From Lottia gigantea (Eukaryota; Mollusca; Gastropoda; Lottiidae), in contig NW_008709715.1 in the NCBI RefSeq assembly GCF_000327385.1, positions 1,352,752 through 1,416,751 of the forward strand: 64,000 nucleotides of DNA. Reading direction: 5' to 3'. Every line of letters begins with the position of its first letter. Position 1 is the stretch's first letter. Under the pieces are notes generated by a model that saw nothing but the letters and a program-made list of their open reading frames with translations, ran no database searches and was not told where the DNA came from. Positions 1 through 11,785 of the stretch are shown here, in pieces. Both the position numbers and the translations under genes were made by a program.

Positions 1-1289
1 ATCAATAATAACATTCTCTTACTATATTCTTAACATATACATTACTTTTTAATGATAATTGTGGAAATATTACATAATATTTTAAGTGCTTTTTTAAATT
101 CCTTCAATTTGTCACGTAGATGAAAGGTCGATGACACCTTATGGTATAATACTAAAAGTCGGTTCGCTCGACTGGACGAGCAATCATGAATATAAGTTTG
201 CTTAAAAGGGCAACTAGGGCTTTGAAGTTTTTTGAAACTTTTAATCCAAAGACATTATTGACTCTCCTCACTCCAGATTTTTTTCCGTGCTGGCATTTCT
301 AGCTTCCGGAAAATCTGAAGACTTGTTTGTTTGTGATTTGAACATACATTGGACACTGATTCTCTTAACTGGTCACCTGAAGGCAAATAGTGCAGTCGTT
401 CAAACTTATAGGAGTATTTTACCTTAGGTGACAGCTGACAGTAAAATAGGATGCTGGCCAAGTAGAGTTGGTAGTTATCGAATTTTGTACTCAGAAATTT
501 CAGTCCAGAAACAATGTAACATAAGTCCACAAATTCTTATAATTGAGGCATTTAATTCGTGATGATTATCAGAAACTTTAAAAAATCTGCAAATTCTCAT
601 ACATGTATTTTAAATAAATCATAGTCGTTTTGTAAACGTCATAATGTTACAGACTTTAAGATCAATGTGAAATTGATGGACATAATCTGTGTATCATATT
701 ATGACAAGTAATATATAAAGATGATTAAAATAGAGATATTATTACTTTGACAATATTTGTTTTCTTGTCCAACGTGAAATATTAGTTTTGTCATATAAAT
801 ATTATATCATTAACAATATGTCTTCATCGTGCTAAATATGGAAACAAAGTCCCATGTGAAACCATAACTCGTGTGGATTGTTAACACTCGAGTATCCCCT
901 CGGAAGCTTACTTTGTTATGGGACTCCTCGGTTAGTTAGTCCGGGGGTTTTATTCCGATTTAGATTTTAACTAGGTTTCCCTTTTACATGTTGGTACCAT
1001 CTTTACAGATAACTTATGTAAAATTTCCTGAACATATTGTATTATAATTTTCTATGAAGTTGACTTTATAATAATTTTGTAGTGATTGACCTATATCAGA
1101 TGAACCAAATGCCAAACCAGAAAACCGGTCATAAAATAACCTGGTCATTTGGATAGGAAGAAACACACGGTCGCCTTGTGTCACAGTACAGTATGTGTAG
1201 GTTATCTTTCAATAAAAAAAGTTATATCGCCGAAAAATACTATTCAGTTGAAATCCTCGAAGTCTTTGTGAGATTGTCGACATACTAGA
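1..1289. other. Intergenic, nothing recognised
   Basis: AT-rich sequence with stops in all frames. The only open stretch (about 255-530, minus) shows no domain, splice signal or codon pattern that supports a gene. No repeat was recognised here. Confidence 0.5.
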
Positions 1290-1384
1290 CCGAAACATCT
1301 GCCTCTATTACAGTCTCTGATAACTATTTTGAAAATTGTCGACTGGTTGTCCATCAGGGGCTGGAATTGAGTCAGATGTTTCGG
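1290..1384. repeat. Short MITE-like element with CCGAAACATCTG ends
   Basis: Begins CCGAAACATCTG at 1290 and ends in its exact reverse complement CAGATGTTTCGG at 1373-1384, with weaker inverted similarity running about 12 bp further inward. Related sequence with the same left end occurs at 18053 and 29833, so this looks like an internally shortened member of a dispersed family. I could not define a target-site duplication. Confidence 0.5.
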
Positions 1385-1446
1385 ACTATCCACATACGAA
1401 CCAGACTATCGTTGCTTTCTAAATGTTTGCATGGCTTTCATCTTAC

Positions 1447-1635
1447 AAAAGGCTATGGGAGAGTCAACCATTTATGATGATTTTATTATGGAAGCCGTCT
1501 GCGGCCATTACTATTCTCGACATCTTCCCACGAGAAAACTTCCTTCCTCGTCGATCTATTTTTTAATCGCCCCTTTAACCATAGCCTTTTCCTGTAAGCG
1601 AGAAGTCGAGATTAATGGCCATAGTCGGCTTCCAT
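1447..1635. repeat. Two crossing inverted repeats
   Basis: Arms at 1488-1521 and 1605-1635 are imperfect reverse complements of each other (ATGGAAGCCG against CGGCTTCCAT at the outer ends). A second pair, AAAAGGCTATGG at 1447-1458 and CCATAGCCTTTT at 1579-1590, is a perfect reverse complement. The two pairs interleave rather than nest. The 68-codon open frame over this stretch is probably a by-product of the repeat. Confidence 0.55.
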
Positions 1636-1795
1636 AGAGATTTAGAAAAAATAATCACCAGTTATTTTGATTTCATTGGAGATTTATTTCACATGGAATA
1701 TACCTTTACTCATGAAAATAAGGTCATCAAATGAATCTCTGTTTTGACTTTTTAAGTTTATGAACAGACAAGACCTCTTCATCATTATTTTTAGA

Positions 1796-2372
1796 CTACA
1801 ATGTAAAACGATGAGTGTTTGGTTCTGTGTCTGGTTCTGTGTCTGGTTCTGTGTCTGGTCCTGTGCAATATCTCTCCAAACATGAATTATAACGTCGCCT
1901 TCTACAAATTGCACAAAGAACATCTACCATCCTTGAGTTCCCATGTCCAATGTTATCTAGAAGAAATCAAAGTAAAGTCTTAACCATTGTTACCGTCAAA
2001 CAGTACAACTGTTATCCATATCTGTCAGCATCTTGACATCAACAGTTTTATTTTCGCCATTGCCTTTCGTCAGGCGTCAACAGTTTTATTTTGACCGAAA
2101 ATAAGTAAATTTTGTATTTTGAAATGATTTCAGCATGTTAAAAGTAGTATCTTTAAGAAAACGTGATGAAATTGATTGTACTTACACATATGGGGTTCTG
2201 TCATAATCTCTTGGACTTCATTCCGAAACATTTCATAACAGCTTTCAAATACATCTGAAAATGATGGTGTGTCAACATAATCATAATAATCTCTGGAAGG
2301 TCTTCTAGCTGATAATTCCAATGACGTTTGTACCAAACTAAAGATGATGATAAATGTTAATAGAACAGCCAT
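1796..2372 (-). CDS. Probable small secreted cysteine-containing peptide precursor, two exons
   Basis: Exons on the minus strand are 2372-2186 and 1956-1796, giving 115 aa. The ATG at 2372 is preferred over 2408 because a typical signal peptide starts there (MAVLLTFIIIFSLVQTS) and its context has A at -3 and G at +4. The donor is GTAAGT and the acceptor is TTTCTTCTAG; the phases agree (1 nt plus 2 nt). After the signal there is a dibasic site (SARRPSR), an acidic/tyrosine stretch (DYYDYVDTP), and five cysteines at 45, 77, 80, 88 and 93 (CAIC, RRRR, YNSCLERYC). The tail is three PDTE repeats encoded by a 12-bp minisatellite. This is the shape of a neuropeptide or short secreted hormone precursor. 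I do not recognise the family and assign no function. A TATA box and poly(A) signal were not identified. A chance pairing of two open frames is possible but the splice fit is good. Confidence 0.55.
1816..1865. repeat. 12-bp tandem repeat, about 4 units
   Basis: Unit TGTGTCTGGTTC on the plus strand, nearly perfect. On the minus strand it lies inside exon 2 of the putative secreted peptide, where each unit encodes PDTE, so copy-number change would alter the protein in whole 4-residue steps. Confidence 0.8.
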
Positions 2373-2408
2373 CTTCACTTTTGGAGACCTAATTTGTTTG
2401 TATTGCAT

Positions 2409-5400
2409 AACTACAATATTATTTCAATATTGTAACCACAAGAGGATGTCATTCCAAAGTGGATATATCCTTTATCTTGTGATGTTTTTAAATTTAACAA
2501 TTCAAATTTTATTTTCTCTAGGAACATTTATTATATACACATCTACATGGAAAATGAAGAAAATGTAAAGTACTTTCCATACTTTGAACAGCTGGCGTAA
2601 TTGCTATAGCCGTAATACATCCATATTGCTTGATTTCTGATTCCTTATACTTTTAAAAAGTCTGGCAATCGTCGTGGTATCAGTGGTGTTTCTAGGAAAC
2701 ACTGCACGAGGGGGGCCAAGAGGGGCCACAAAATTGCTCATTGACTACACCTTGTGAATTCTTTCACCTTGTAACATGATAGGAGATTTGAAATTAACGA
2801 GGGGGGGGGGGGGGGGGGGGGGCCAATTAGGACTATCCTATANNNNNNNNNNNNNNNNNNNNNNNNNNNNNNNNNNNNNNNNNNNNNNNNNNGTGTAGCT
2901 TCTGTTCTAACTATGAACTACAAATGTTTGGATATTCAACAAGAGAACCAAATAATACCATTAGTAGTAACATAAAATAAGACGGCAGCAAAAGCATCGA
3001 TTATTGTCAAAAATCATTACAAAAGTCTGCAAGAAAAGTATCCCAACGTGTATACCAAGAGCCTCGTGTCTGCCTATGAACGAAACAAAATCTTAAATAA
3101 TCACGCAAACTTAATCCTCTCTCAAACATCTGGAATACGGTGCCAATTAAAAATCTATTAGCGTCTTTGAAACAAATGACTTATTTCAATTAGCGTGATA
3201 ATGTTACTTGTTTAGAGGAGATAAATTTTCTTATTGTTATATATTTAACATGAGGTGGACTATTTAAAGAGGGCTCTAACTAACAAACCTTATCACAGCC
3301 GTTTTATTTTACGTCTATCTTTAAATGATCTTCTTTAAAATGAACCGGTAGCCCATAAGATAAAGTCCTACTTTTGCCGCACCTTACTGGGATGATGCAA
3401 ATAAGTAATGTTGTGCAATGAGACAAATTTTACACAGTACACAGCCTAAAGCACGGGGGACAAGTAAAGTAAATGGCGACAAAGAATTAGTTCCTGAAAT
3501 ACGTCGTGTTCTAAGCAAAAAAGTTAGATTTTGTTTACCTTGTAGGTCTGCCCAAGAGCCAGATAGTATTGGTATCCCCATTGCAAAATACAACTTTTTT
3601 TCATTGACATTAATGGTATAACCTTATATTTGTTGGATTTTAGTCGAGATAAACGTATGAGTTTCATTTATGCACCTGACAGACATATTTATCTATACCT
3701 ATAACTATTTTTAGTACCATTTTAACTAGACGTTTCCTTCATTAAACTAATAAGACTAAACATTTAAATTAACATTAAGTATGTTTCTGTTTTAGAAAGT
3801 AGTCTTTAATCGTAGTAATATAATACCTAAAAAACAAATGTGTTTATTCCTAATGCTAGCCGTATTTAATATTAAATGGTTTTGTCAGAACATCGAAAAG
3901 AATTAAATTGACATAATGACCATACGCAAAAAGGTATAACATTTTTTCAGGCCACCTTTAATTAATTGCGTTCTGGTAGTTCAGATCAAAGATAAAAATC
4001 ATACAAACAACTAAATTAAACTAATGTTCCAAACCCTTTTAGTAGAACTTTTAGAACTGTTTACAGTAGTTTACACAGTTATGTGATATTACATACTTTT
4101 GTTAGAGTCTGTAAAGTTTTACGAGGAACAATTTGATTACGACTACCGTCTGGACAAGGCAAGACTTGTTGTAGATGAAGCATAATAAGCAGTGCTTTTA
4201 ATCAAGTTTGATGAAAAATCGAACTGCATCAGATCATGAATCGCGAGTGTAGAGCCTCGAAGAAAATATACGAAACAAAATGTCTGCGTTCTATTTACGA
4301 TGGAAAACAAGAATGGCATATATAAGGATATGTTTTTTTCTTTTATGACAATAGCAAAATGTTGTTTTGTCTAATGACAGTGGAAAAAGATTAGATAAAA
4401 GCTGAAAATCATAATCATGTTTTTAATTATCATCAGTATTTTCTCTCATTATTCTGATAAACAATAGATGTGTATGATATAATAGGTATTATCAGTGTAT
4501 TATCAGTTGTATTTATTTCCGGTGTAACAATATTTGCCATAATCTTCTTTCACAGTCAAAACCAATCTGCCAATCTTTAGCTTATACTACTTCATCGATA
4601 CAAAATTCATTTATTATCAGGAAAACATTAATTAGAAAGGGTGATTATAAGATTCTCAATGGTAAATAAGCCAATGATCCATTTTAACGCTGTAAATAGC
4701 TTTCAATAATGCCAACAAATCTCGTGTTTTAGATGACAAATTCACGAAACATGCTGAATTGGCTTAACACTTCATTTACCTACATACGTGTTGTTATGGT
4801 TTTATGAAAATAACTTCCGTTTCAACAACCTTCTAGAATTTCTGTTTCTGAAAACATATCATTATTCGTGAATTTTTTTGTGAACATTTTTCTCAGCGCA
4901 GTCATCTGCATAAACAATTTAATTCCTATTGATTTTACATCGTAACGTGATCGTTTAGAAAAAAAATGTTTATTTTTGTCAGAAAATGTTGAGATATTCA
5001 AAAAACTCCTTTTTGCGTTCTTATCTCGTTTGTATTCTGAACTTCGCTACTGTGCTATACAATAAGGTAATTATAATATAAAGCCATGTCTAAGATGAAT
5101 AGATATCAAGAGAATTATTATTGAATACATGTAGAAAATACATCTAGAACTAGAATGAGGAGAAATAAATGTGATTTATTGAAGTGATAATGACCCAGGT
5201 ATTGTGTTAGTCGGTATGTAGGTTTACAGTATCTCATTACCGCTCAGTGGACTAGTCAGATACTGCATAATAATCAGGTGTCAAAGGTCAATGAGCCAAT
5301 CGAGTGGTTTCCTTATTATTTCTCAATTTGCTTTAATTTCCGAAAGATTAAAGTAGGCCTATATATAGTTGACCCAAATACAATATGCTCGAAAAGAGAA

Positions 5401-5587
5401 GAAAGTAAAACGACAAGCATTCTGAATTCAGCACACAGAAAGAACTGGTATTTTTATCTTTCCCTCGGCCCCAACACCGAACGTACGAAATGCTCGGTTG
5501 ATTGAGACAATCCTAGCCTGAATCTCTATAATCTGACATTCAAAGAAACTATCAAATTTCAAAGTATGAAAGAAAAAGTCCACGCAA
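2409..5587. other. Intergenic, no gene recognised
   Basis: AT-rich sequence apart from the poly-G tract and gap listed separately. Short open frames at 3384-3621 lie on both strands over the same bases and have no recognisable domain. Nothing else was supported. Confidence 0.5.
2801..2892. other. 22-G homopolymer followed by a 50-N assembly gap
   Basis: G22 occupies 2801-2822, and 2843-2892 are exactly 50 Ns. A round-number gap is normally a placeholder, so the true missing length is unknown. The homopolymer probably caused the break. Confidence 0.95.
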
Positions 5588-5740
5588 CTGACCGACTATA
5601 GGCTAATGGATATGTATATTGATGATCCGGAAAAGATCATTGCCAAGAGGTATGGCGAATAACCAGTAGTATTTTTTAGACCTGATTCTCGTAAACCTAA
5701 GCTGATATCCTTCAAAAATGTTTTTTCTTTCTTTATTCCC
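5588..5740 (+). repeat. SINE 3' portion, family B, diverged
   Basis: Shares the order of blocks seen in the fuller copy at 42281-42584: a GATCCGGAAAAGATCATTGCC-like block, GCCAAGAGGTATGG, CCAGTAG, AACCTAAGCTGATATCCTT and a TTTCTTTC tail. The 5' tRNA-like head is not recognisable. Confidence 0.5.
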
Positions 5741-6959
5741 ATTACGTTAATTGTCAAATGGAAATTTTATCACAGGCTTCTTAAAATTGCTCGACAACTG
5801 TGAAACCTTTCATGAATTATCTGTTGAAGATGCTTTGAAGTTTGGAATGAATAATGAATGTCAAATGTTTTCTTAAATTAAATTCAAAATGAGGCAGGTA
5901 ACATTTAATTTGAAATGAAAGGGATCGTTTTTAATGTACAGAAAAATTCCGAGAAATCAGTAATAAATCTGAATATGCCGAATCGATACAAATTTCATTT
6001 AAATGCACATGTATCATTCAGATATTGTACTAATTTTACGATAGAAGGTAAAGGAAAGCGTTCTTTTTTTTATATAAGCTCAATAATCTGACGATAAAGT
6101 TTTTAGTTTAGTTTAATCTCTCTTTTATATTCCACTCTGTCAAACTGTTCTAACATATACCCTAGACCCTTTTATAAGGTCGATCAACCAATTGTTTACA
6201 GGATCACCAAAAATACTCTCTTCCGAATCAAACATAAGCTCTACCAGGCGTACATTTCGAATAATATCTTCAAGTATAGCTTTAGATCGGCGAACTACAT
6301 CTTCAGAATTTTAGTAAAAAAAAAATATAAGTATATCACTTTTAGGATACGTAATTCATGTTATTCTACACCTTAATGAAAAACCAAACATTGAAACAAA
6401 GCCAACAACTCAAGTGTTAGTTTGTTCCCGATAGAATTATTTGAGTATAATATGGGCGAAGACCCCAAATACATAACAATGGTTTCACAAACACATCGGA
6501 TGAAGGAATAATTTCAACGATTAAAGCCGTAGAATCTGTCTGTTTTTTGTAAATTAGGAAAAAATCAATTCGTAAACAGTTCTTGAATACTAGTTTTGTA
6601 GTTCTAAAGGAAAAAATTTTTCTGGGCTTCTAATTGGGAAGGATGAATAATCTGTCTGGCAGAGCAGTTAAGGTTTGTACGTAAATAGTTTTAGTTCTTC
6701 AGAAAGTTAAATCAGTCGTAAGAGGTTTTCTAAAGAAATGTATAGCTTCACAAAAGGAACGGGTTCAGTATTGATATAATAACGAAGCAGTGATGATCGT
6801 TAACACAAGAAAACAAAAAAATGTAACATTAAGTCGCTTTTTTAAGTCGATTTTCATCCGAAAAACTTGTTGCATTGCATTGTATACGTGGTCACATCGC
6901 GTCAATGATTCCAAAAAGCCAAATAATGCAATGAAATGGAATTTTCCTATCTATTTTTC
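5741..6959. other. Intergenic, nothing recognised
   Basis: AT-rich, no supported gene or repeat seen. Confidence 0.5.
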
Positions 6960-7160
6960 AACACTTAATGGGCTAATGGCGATTGTCGAGGGAGCTGAAA
7001 CATGTTCAGGCAGTGGTACTAGGGCCCTCGGATCATTGTTACATCCGAACAAGAAGCATCTTCATATCAGCCCTTCAAACACCCATCATGACTCACAGTT
7101 GTAACCGGGTTGAAAAATACGCGGGAATATCGGAACTTATGCCGGGATTGAGCAAAGAAA
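6960..7160 (-). repeat. SINE family A, old 5'/central fragment, inverted
   Basis: Its reverse complement follows the intact SINE at 30414-30792: a B-box-like CTCAATCCCGGCATAAGT, then TTTTTCAACCCGGTT, GTGAGTCATG, GGGCTGATATG, TTCGGATG, CCCTCGACAATCG and CCATTAGCCCA. It is clearly more diverged than the intact copy and lacks the A box. The open frames of 88 and 104 codons here are by-products of the SINE. Confidence 0.6.
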
Positions 7161-9722
7161 GTAAAAAGCCCAAGCACAAACTTTTCGTGGAGGAAGGCTG
7201 TTGCATCAATAAAGTACGTTTCGAAAGTAATCGCCTTTCGAAAGACTAAAAACAGTTTTATAGCAAGCGGTTGTAGTGGAAAGGCTTCGTGTCACAGTGA
7301 GATGTACGTAAAGATTCCCAAAATTGACAGACTATTTAGAGCATTTGAAAGAGTAAACAGAAAAGACACTTGGTTTCTTTGACATTACAATAACATTAAC
7401 TTACACACTCTTGGCAAATAAGAAAAATTGGAACTCTTCAACTTTCTTAATGACTGCTCGCGTGCCAACGACAAGACAAATAGACTTACGTGTCTATTCA
7501 CATGATATTGGTAAGATTTTCACTTTAAAAGATGTCTCAGATACTGGTTTTCAGTAATGGAGAAAATACTGTCATTGTTATGTGTGGTTTGTTGTGATAA
7601 GCTATCTTCAAGACAGAATGTTTCTTATTATGAGACTAACATGTCTGGCTTGTTTCTTTCATAATGGAATGCTACAGCAAACTATAATATCTTCCTCCTA
7701 CTACGTGCTTGGTCTTTTACTTTACGTCAAATAAAGTAAGCAGTGAGCAAACTTTGAGAGTGCCGCAGAAAAAGCAAACTCTTTTTCGATCCGGAGAAAC
7801 AGTAAATATTTACAGAAAGACATTCACAGCGAAGATGTCAACGAAACCAAAGCCAGCATTCGATCTGTCCTCATCATAATAACTTCTCTTTATTCTGTAT
7901 ACTTCACGTCCTAATCAGTCAATGGACGAAAGCAGTAGCAGCATACTCTTTTCGGCTCCCCAACTATGCAGTAAACTCGTTCACACAGCATTGCAAAAGT
8001 TAGTAGTATGCACGCAAACATTAAAATATTTACGACGATGACGTCAACGACACAAAATCAGAATCCTCCTTTTGTTATTTCTTTCCATTTAAACTGACTT
8101 CATTTGAAACGTTCTGATATGATCATACACCCACGTATTGATTTCGTAATTGTCTAAATTCGGTGAAATTCAGTGCTTTGAAGCTCGTAAAGGAAGGAAA
8201 GTCGCCTATGATTACTACCATAGATTACAAATGCCTTTGAAACTAAGTAGAATGAATGTATTGAGTGTTGTATTATATCATGGTAAAAACCAGTCTATAA
8301 TGATTTCACTCTCCTTAATTCAATAATTCAACAAAACAAGAATTTTCGATAGGAACTTTGATTAATTTGTAGTGTGGATTCCACTACTTGTTCTAAGACG
8401 TTTGAAGTCATCCGACCACTACAAATCTGGCACATTAAAATTATTTCATATATCAAATGAATCGAATTTCTAAAATGAACCCATTCTTAAATAATACAAA
8501 TTAGCAGATAATCATGTTAAAATATAGCACTTCTGTGAATTAACTACCGAAGCAGTAAAACGTTTTTCTATAAAAGGAAAGTAACAATTTCAACATGTCC
8601 ACGGAATCTAAACATTGACAAAGAGTCAAACGAACTACCGAGTGCTAACTTCATTAGGTTTCCTGTGATACAGTTTTCAGTGCAAGTTAAGTATTTCCAT
8701 CATTTTAAGAAAGCTGCTAAAATATTATGTTTTCAAAACTTACATTTCAAACAGTGACATAATATTAACATAGGCCTGTAGGCATGGTGGAGGGTGCAGG
8801 CTAGTTTACCCGAAAATTTTGAATTGGGATGTCAGGAGTCTGAGAAAACACTATACTGTTGTCTGTTCGCGGTTTTTTCGGTAGCTGGCCCCTCCCCCAT
8901 ATTATATTAAATATTATGTCATTTACATTTTTATTTCGTGACGTACGAAACAAAAACAAAATTTGATAGTGGTATTTACATAAGTGTGGTAAAAACTATT
9001 ATGATGCGACTATTTCTGTAACAAACACTACTTGAAAGACAGAGGTACTAATTAACAACAATGTTTTTGAGTTAGGTCATGTATCGGGTCAAGACGTCAG
9101 TAAATGCAAAATAACAGTGCTTCCCAACAAGGGTCCATATGCATACCCATGGTGAAATTTGGAAAGAGGGACCGAATTTTACCTATAGGAGGGATTTTGG
9201 AAACAGTTCCATAACGGACTTGCTGATCTGGAGAAAGACTCATCAACTGAACAGAGCAAAGCAATCCGTTTTTTAGGTTATTGATACAACATGGAATATA
9301 TACTGATACTGGAATGTTATAGGAATAGGGTAATAGTAACTGAAAAGTTTAAGTTTGTAGCAGACCACAATAGATGAGATTGGGATAACTGACTAAAATA
9401 ATATTTACTTGGCAATTTTCACATTTCCAATCACACAAAATTAAGTTTTTATCAGACTAGTTAAATTATATGAAAATTGTCTGCGAATTGAGTACAATAT
9501 AATATTGCCAGTTGCAATGATAAATAAGTTTGTCTTGACGTCATCTGTCTGACGATCTTCTATCTGTATTGTTCATGATAAATGGTGAACCAGATAAGAT
9601 GGGAATTCCTTGTTAAGGTATTTCTACAATGGACTTCTGTATTTATCAAAAGTCTGCGATAGTAGTCCAGTCTAATTAAAATTAGACCCAACGTTTGTTT
9701 CGTTTTTTGTTATTGGTTCTTT
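7161..9722. other. Intergenic, nothing recognised
   Basis: AT-rich, with a slightly GC-richer patch near 8780-8890 that could be an old repeat. No supported gene. Confidence 0.45.
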
Positions 9723-10051
9723 TTTAGTATAGTCACTTCACAGTTGAGTTTAACGGCCGGAGAATATTCGTCAAATTAACCTTTTGACCTGACCTGTAAC
9801 CAATTAAATTTTCGCCTTCTCTAGTGGTGGCGTTTTGTGATGAAAAGGTGTATTTTCGAGAGCAATAGACTTGTTTATCAAGTCCACTGTAAGTGAAAAT
9901 AATAAACACGCCTTTTCATGGGATGTCCCGAAATGGCCCAGTTAAATTTGATTGGTTAAAGCAAACGTCATCGGGTTAGGTTAAAAGGTTAATTTGATGA
10001 ATGTTCACTGTCGAATGTCGTTAGATTCTACAGTGAAGTAGCTATACTAAA
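9723..10051. mobile_element. Foldback MITE, about 330 bp
   Basis: The two halves are imperfect reverse complements over about 150 bp each. The left end is TTTAGTATAG...ACTTCAC and the right end is GTGAAGTAGCTATACTAAA. Inside, TCAAATTAACCTTTTGACCT pairs with AGGTTAAAAGGTTAATTTGA. The centre is a short palindrome GACTTG...CAAGTC at 9868-9884. There is no coding capacity, so this would be a non-autonomous DNA element. The superfamily and target-site duplication could not be settled. Confidence 0.75.
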
Positions 10052-11329
10052 GAAAAATAATAAAAATTTCAATTAAACTGATATCTGTCATAAATATATC
10101 ATGTGAAACATAATTATTGTTAACGCTACTGCAGAAAACTTATATTATCTGTGTGCTTACTGAAGTACGAACAGTAGAACATCTGCACTTCGAGACAAGT
10201 TGAGATCGTTTTTAAACTTTAGGGTATTTTGATCAGAAATATAGAATAACGTCTACATTCACGACATCCTATTGCTTCTTGCATCAAAATTGTATCGTGT
10301 CTGTGTATTGAAAGGCTTTCTGCTGGGTTTTAATTGTTCATGTAACTACCATTAACGAACTTCTACTTCCATTAAAAAAAAATCTAAAATATCTAATTAG
10401 AACCATGAAAGAAGAAGATTACCAAAATAAAAACTGAGCATGAAAATTCTTGGATTAGTCGTGAATTAAGTCTCACACCAGTTAATCTCTTTTTATTACA
10501 TTAGACTCGATTCTTCTCGTCCGAATTACTAGAATATTATTATTATAGGTTAATGAGTGTTCTATATTAGATATTTTGGAATGCTTATTTTCATACCGTA
10601 TTATCCCTGGCCTTAAATCTTGACATATTAACATAGATTTATTCTGGTATTTATCTGATGACTGGTGCTAAAATAATGGAATAATAATCATCCAACCATT
10701 GCCAATCTCTTACTTTTCTTCTATTCTTCAGAGCTAATTTAGTCCCACTCGTATCATTGTATAGTGTATAGTAGAGATAGAGACAAACGAACAACTATGG
10801 TATTAAGTTTATAAAAGGTAAGAAATCTTTCTCTTTTGATAGCTAAAGGTACAATAATGCACGACGAATTAAGATTATTTCGAAGGACTCGAAATAATAA
10901 TATGCCTTATTCTTTAATAGCCTATCATATCAATCTGATATCAAAGAAAACCTAATAATTCGATTTAACTCAGTCAGAGCGTATTTTTGTCCATTTACTA
11001 ATTTAAAACTACTTCAAAATATTTTAAGAGCATAAGTTGATATCGTTACTATTGCAAAAATGCCTTAAGCTCATTGAAGTATTTCAGCAACTGTTTTTTA
11101 TGTTTAGATGGTTTACATTTTTACATGATTTCGAGCGATGGTAATGCCAACTTTAAGACCTTATATTTAGTTTCTATTTATGTTCTTATTTTGCTTTTTA
11201 GATAAATATTTTTCGCTACGCAATTCTCAATAAAAATTCTTTCCTTCCTATCTGGCAGCATTTGATCAGTTTTGCCTTATCCCTACAGTACTTTTCAACG
11301 TCCAAAGTAAACTGCCTTGTTTGGACTAA
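10052..11329. other. Intergenic, nothing recognised
   Basis: AT-rich. No supported gene or repeat. Confidence 0.5.
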
Positions 11330-11785
11330 TTGTCATTATATGTTTCTCCAGATTGTTAAATTAATCATCTTCAGATTATTGACATTACCATCTGTTAATC
11401 TGTTACTTTTAATTGTTAGTATGACCATGCGTTTCTCTATAGATACATGATCATGTATTTCTCAAGACTGTTAATTATTGTCAGGTGTTTCTCTAGACTG
11501 CTAACACGTTCATGTTGTATTTCTCGGTTAAAATGATCATGTGTCTCTCTGTTAACATGATCATGTGTTTCTCCGTTAACATGATCATGTAACATGATCA
11601 AATGATCCTGTGTTTCTTAGTCTGTACACAAGATTACGTGTTTCTAGACTGTTAACATTAACATGTGATTTTCCAGACTGTTACCAAGATCATGTGTTTT
11701 TGTAGACTGTTAGCATGAACAAGTGTTTCTCTAGAATGTTAACAAGATCGTGTGTTTCTCAAGATTGTAAACAAGGCGTGTGGGT
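11330..11785. repeat. Degenerate minisatellite, about 30-36 bp unit
   Basis: Many imperfect units resembling TGTTTCTCTAGACTGTTAACATGATCATG. The best-kept units lie at 11520-11600, and the ends at 11340 and 11780 are fuzzy. Unit length varies, which indicates an old array. The 62-codon frame over it is not considered a gene. Confidence 0.75.

Noticed and set aside
3384-3621. Frames on both strands near 3.5 kb
   Set aside because: No supporting splice or domain evidence; the minus frame ends in a GTAAAC donor-like site but no partner exon was found.
6790-7249. Two overlapping plus-strand frames of 104 and 88 codons
   Set aside because: They cover an inverted, decayed SINE copy.
11330-11785. 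CRISPR-like array of spaced repeats
   Set aside because: Units are degenerate, spacing is irregular and the genome is eukaryotic; it is a decayed minisatellite.
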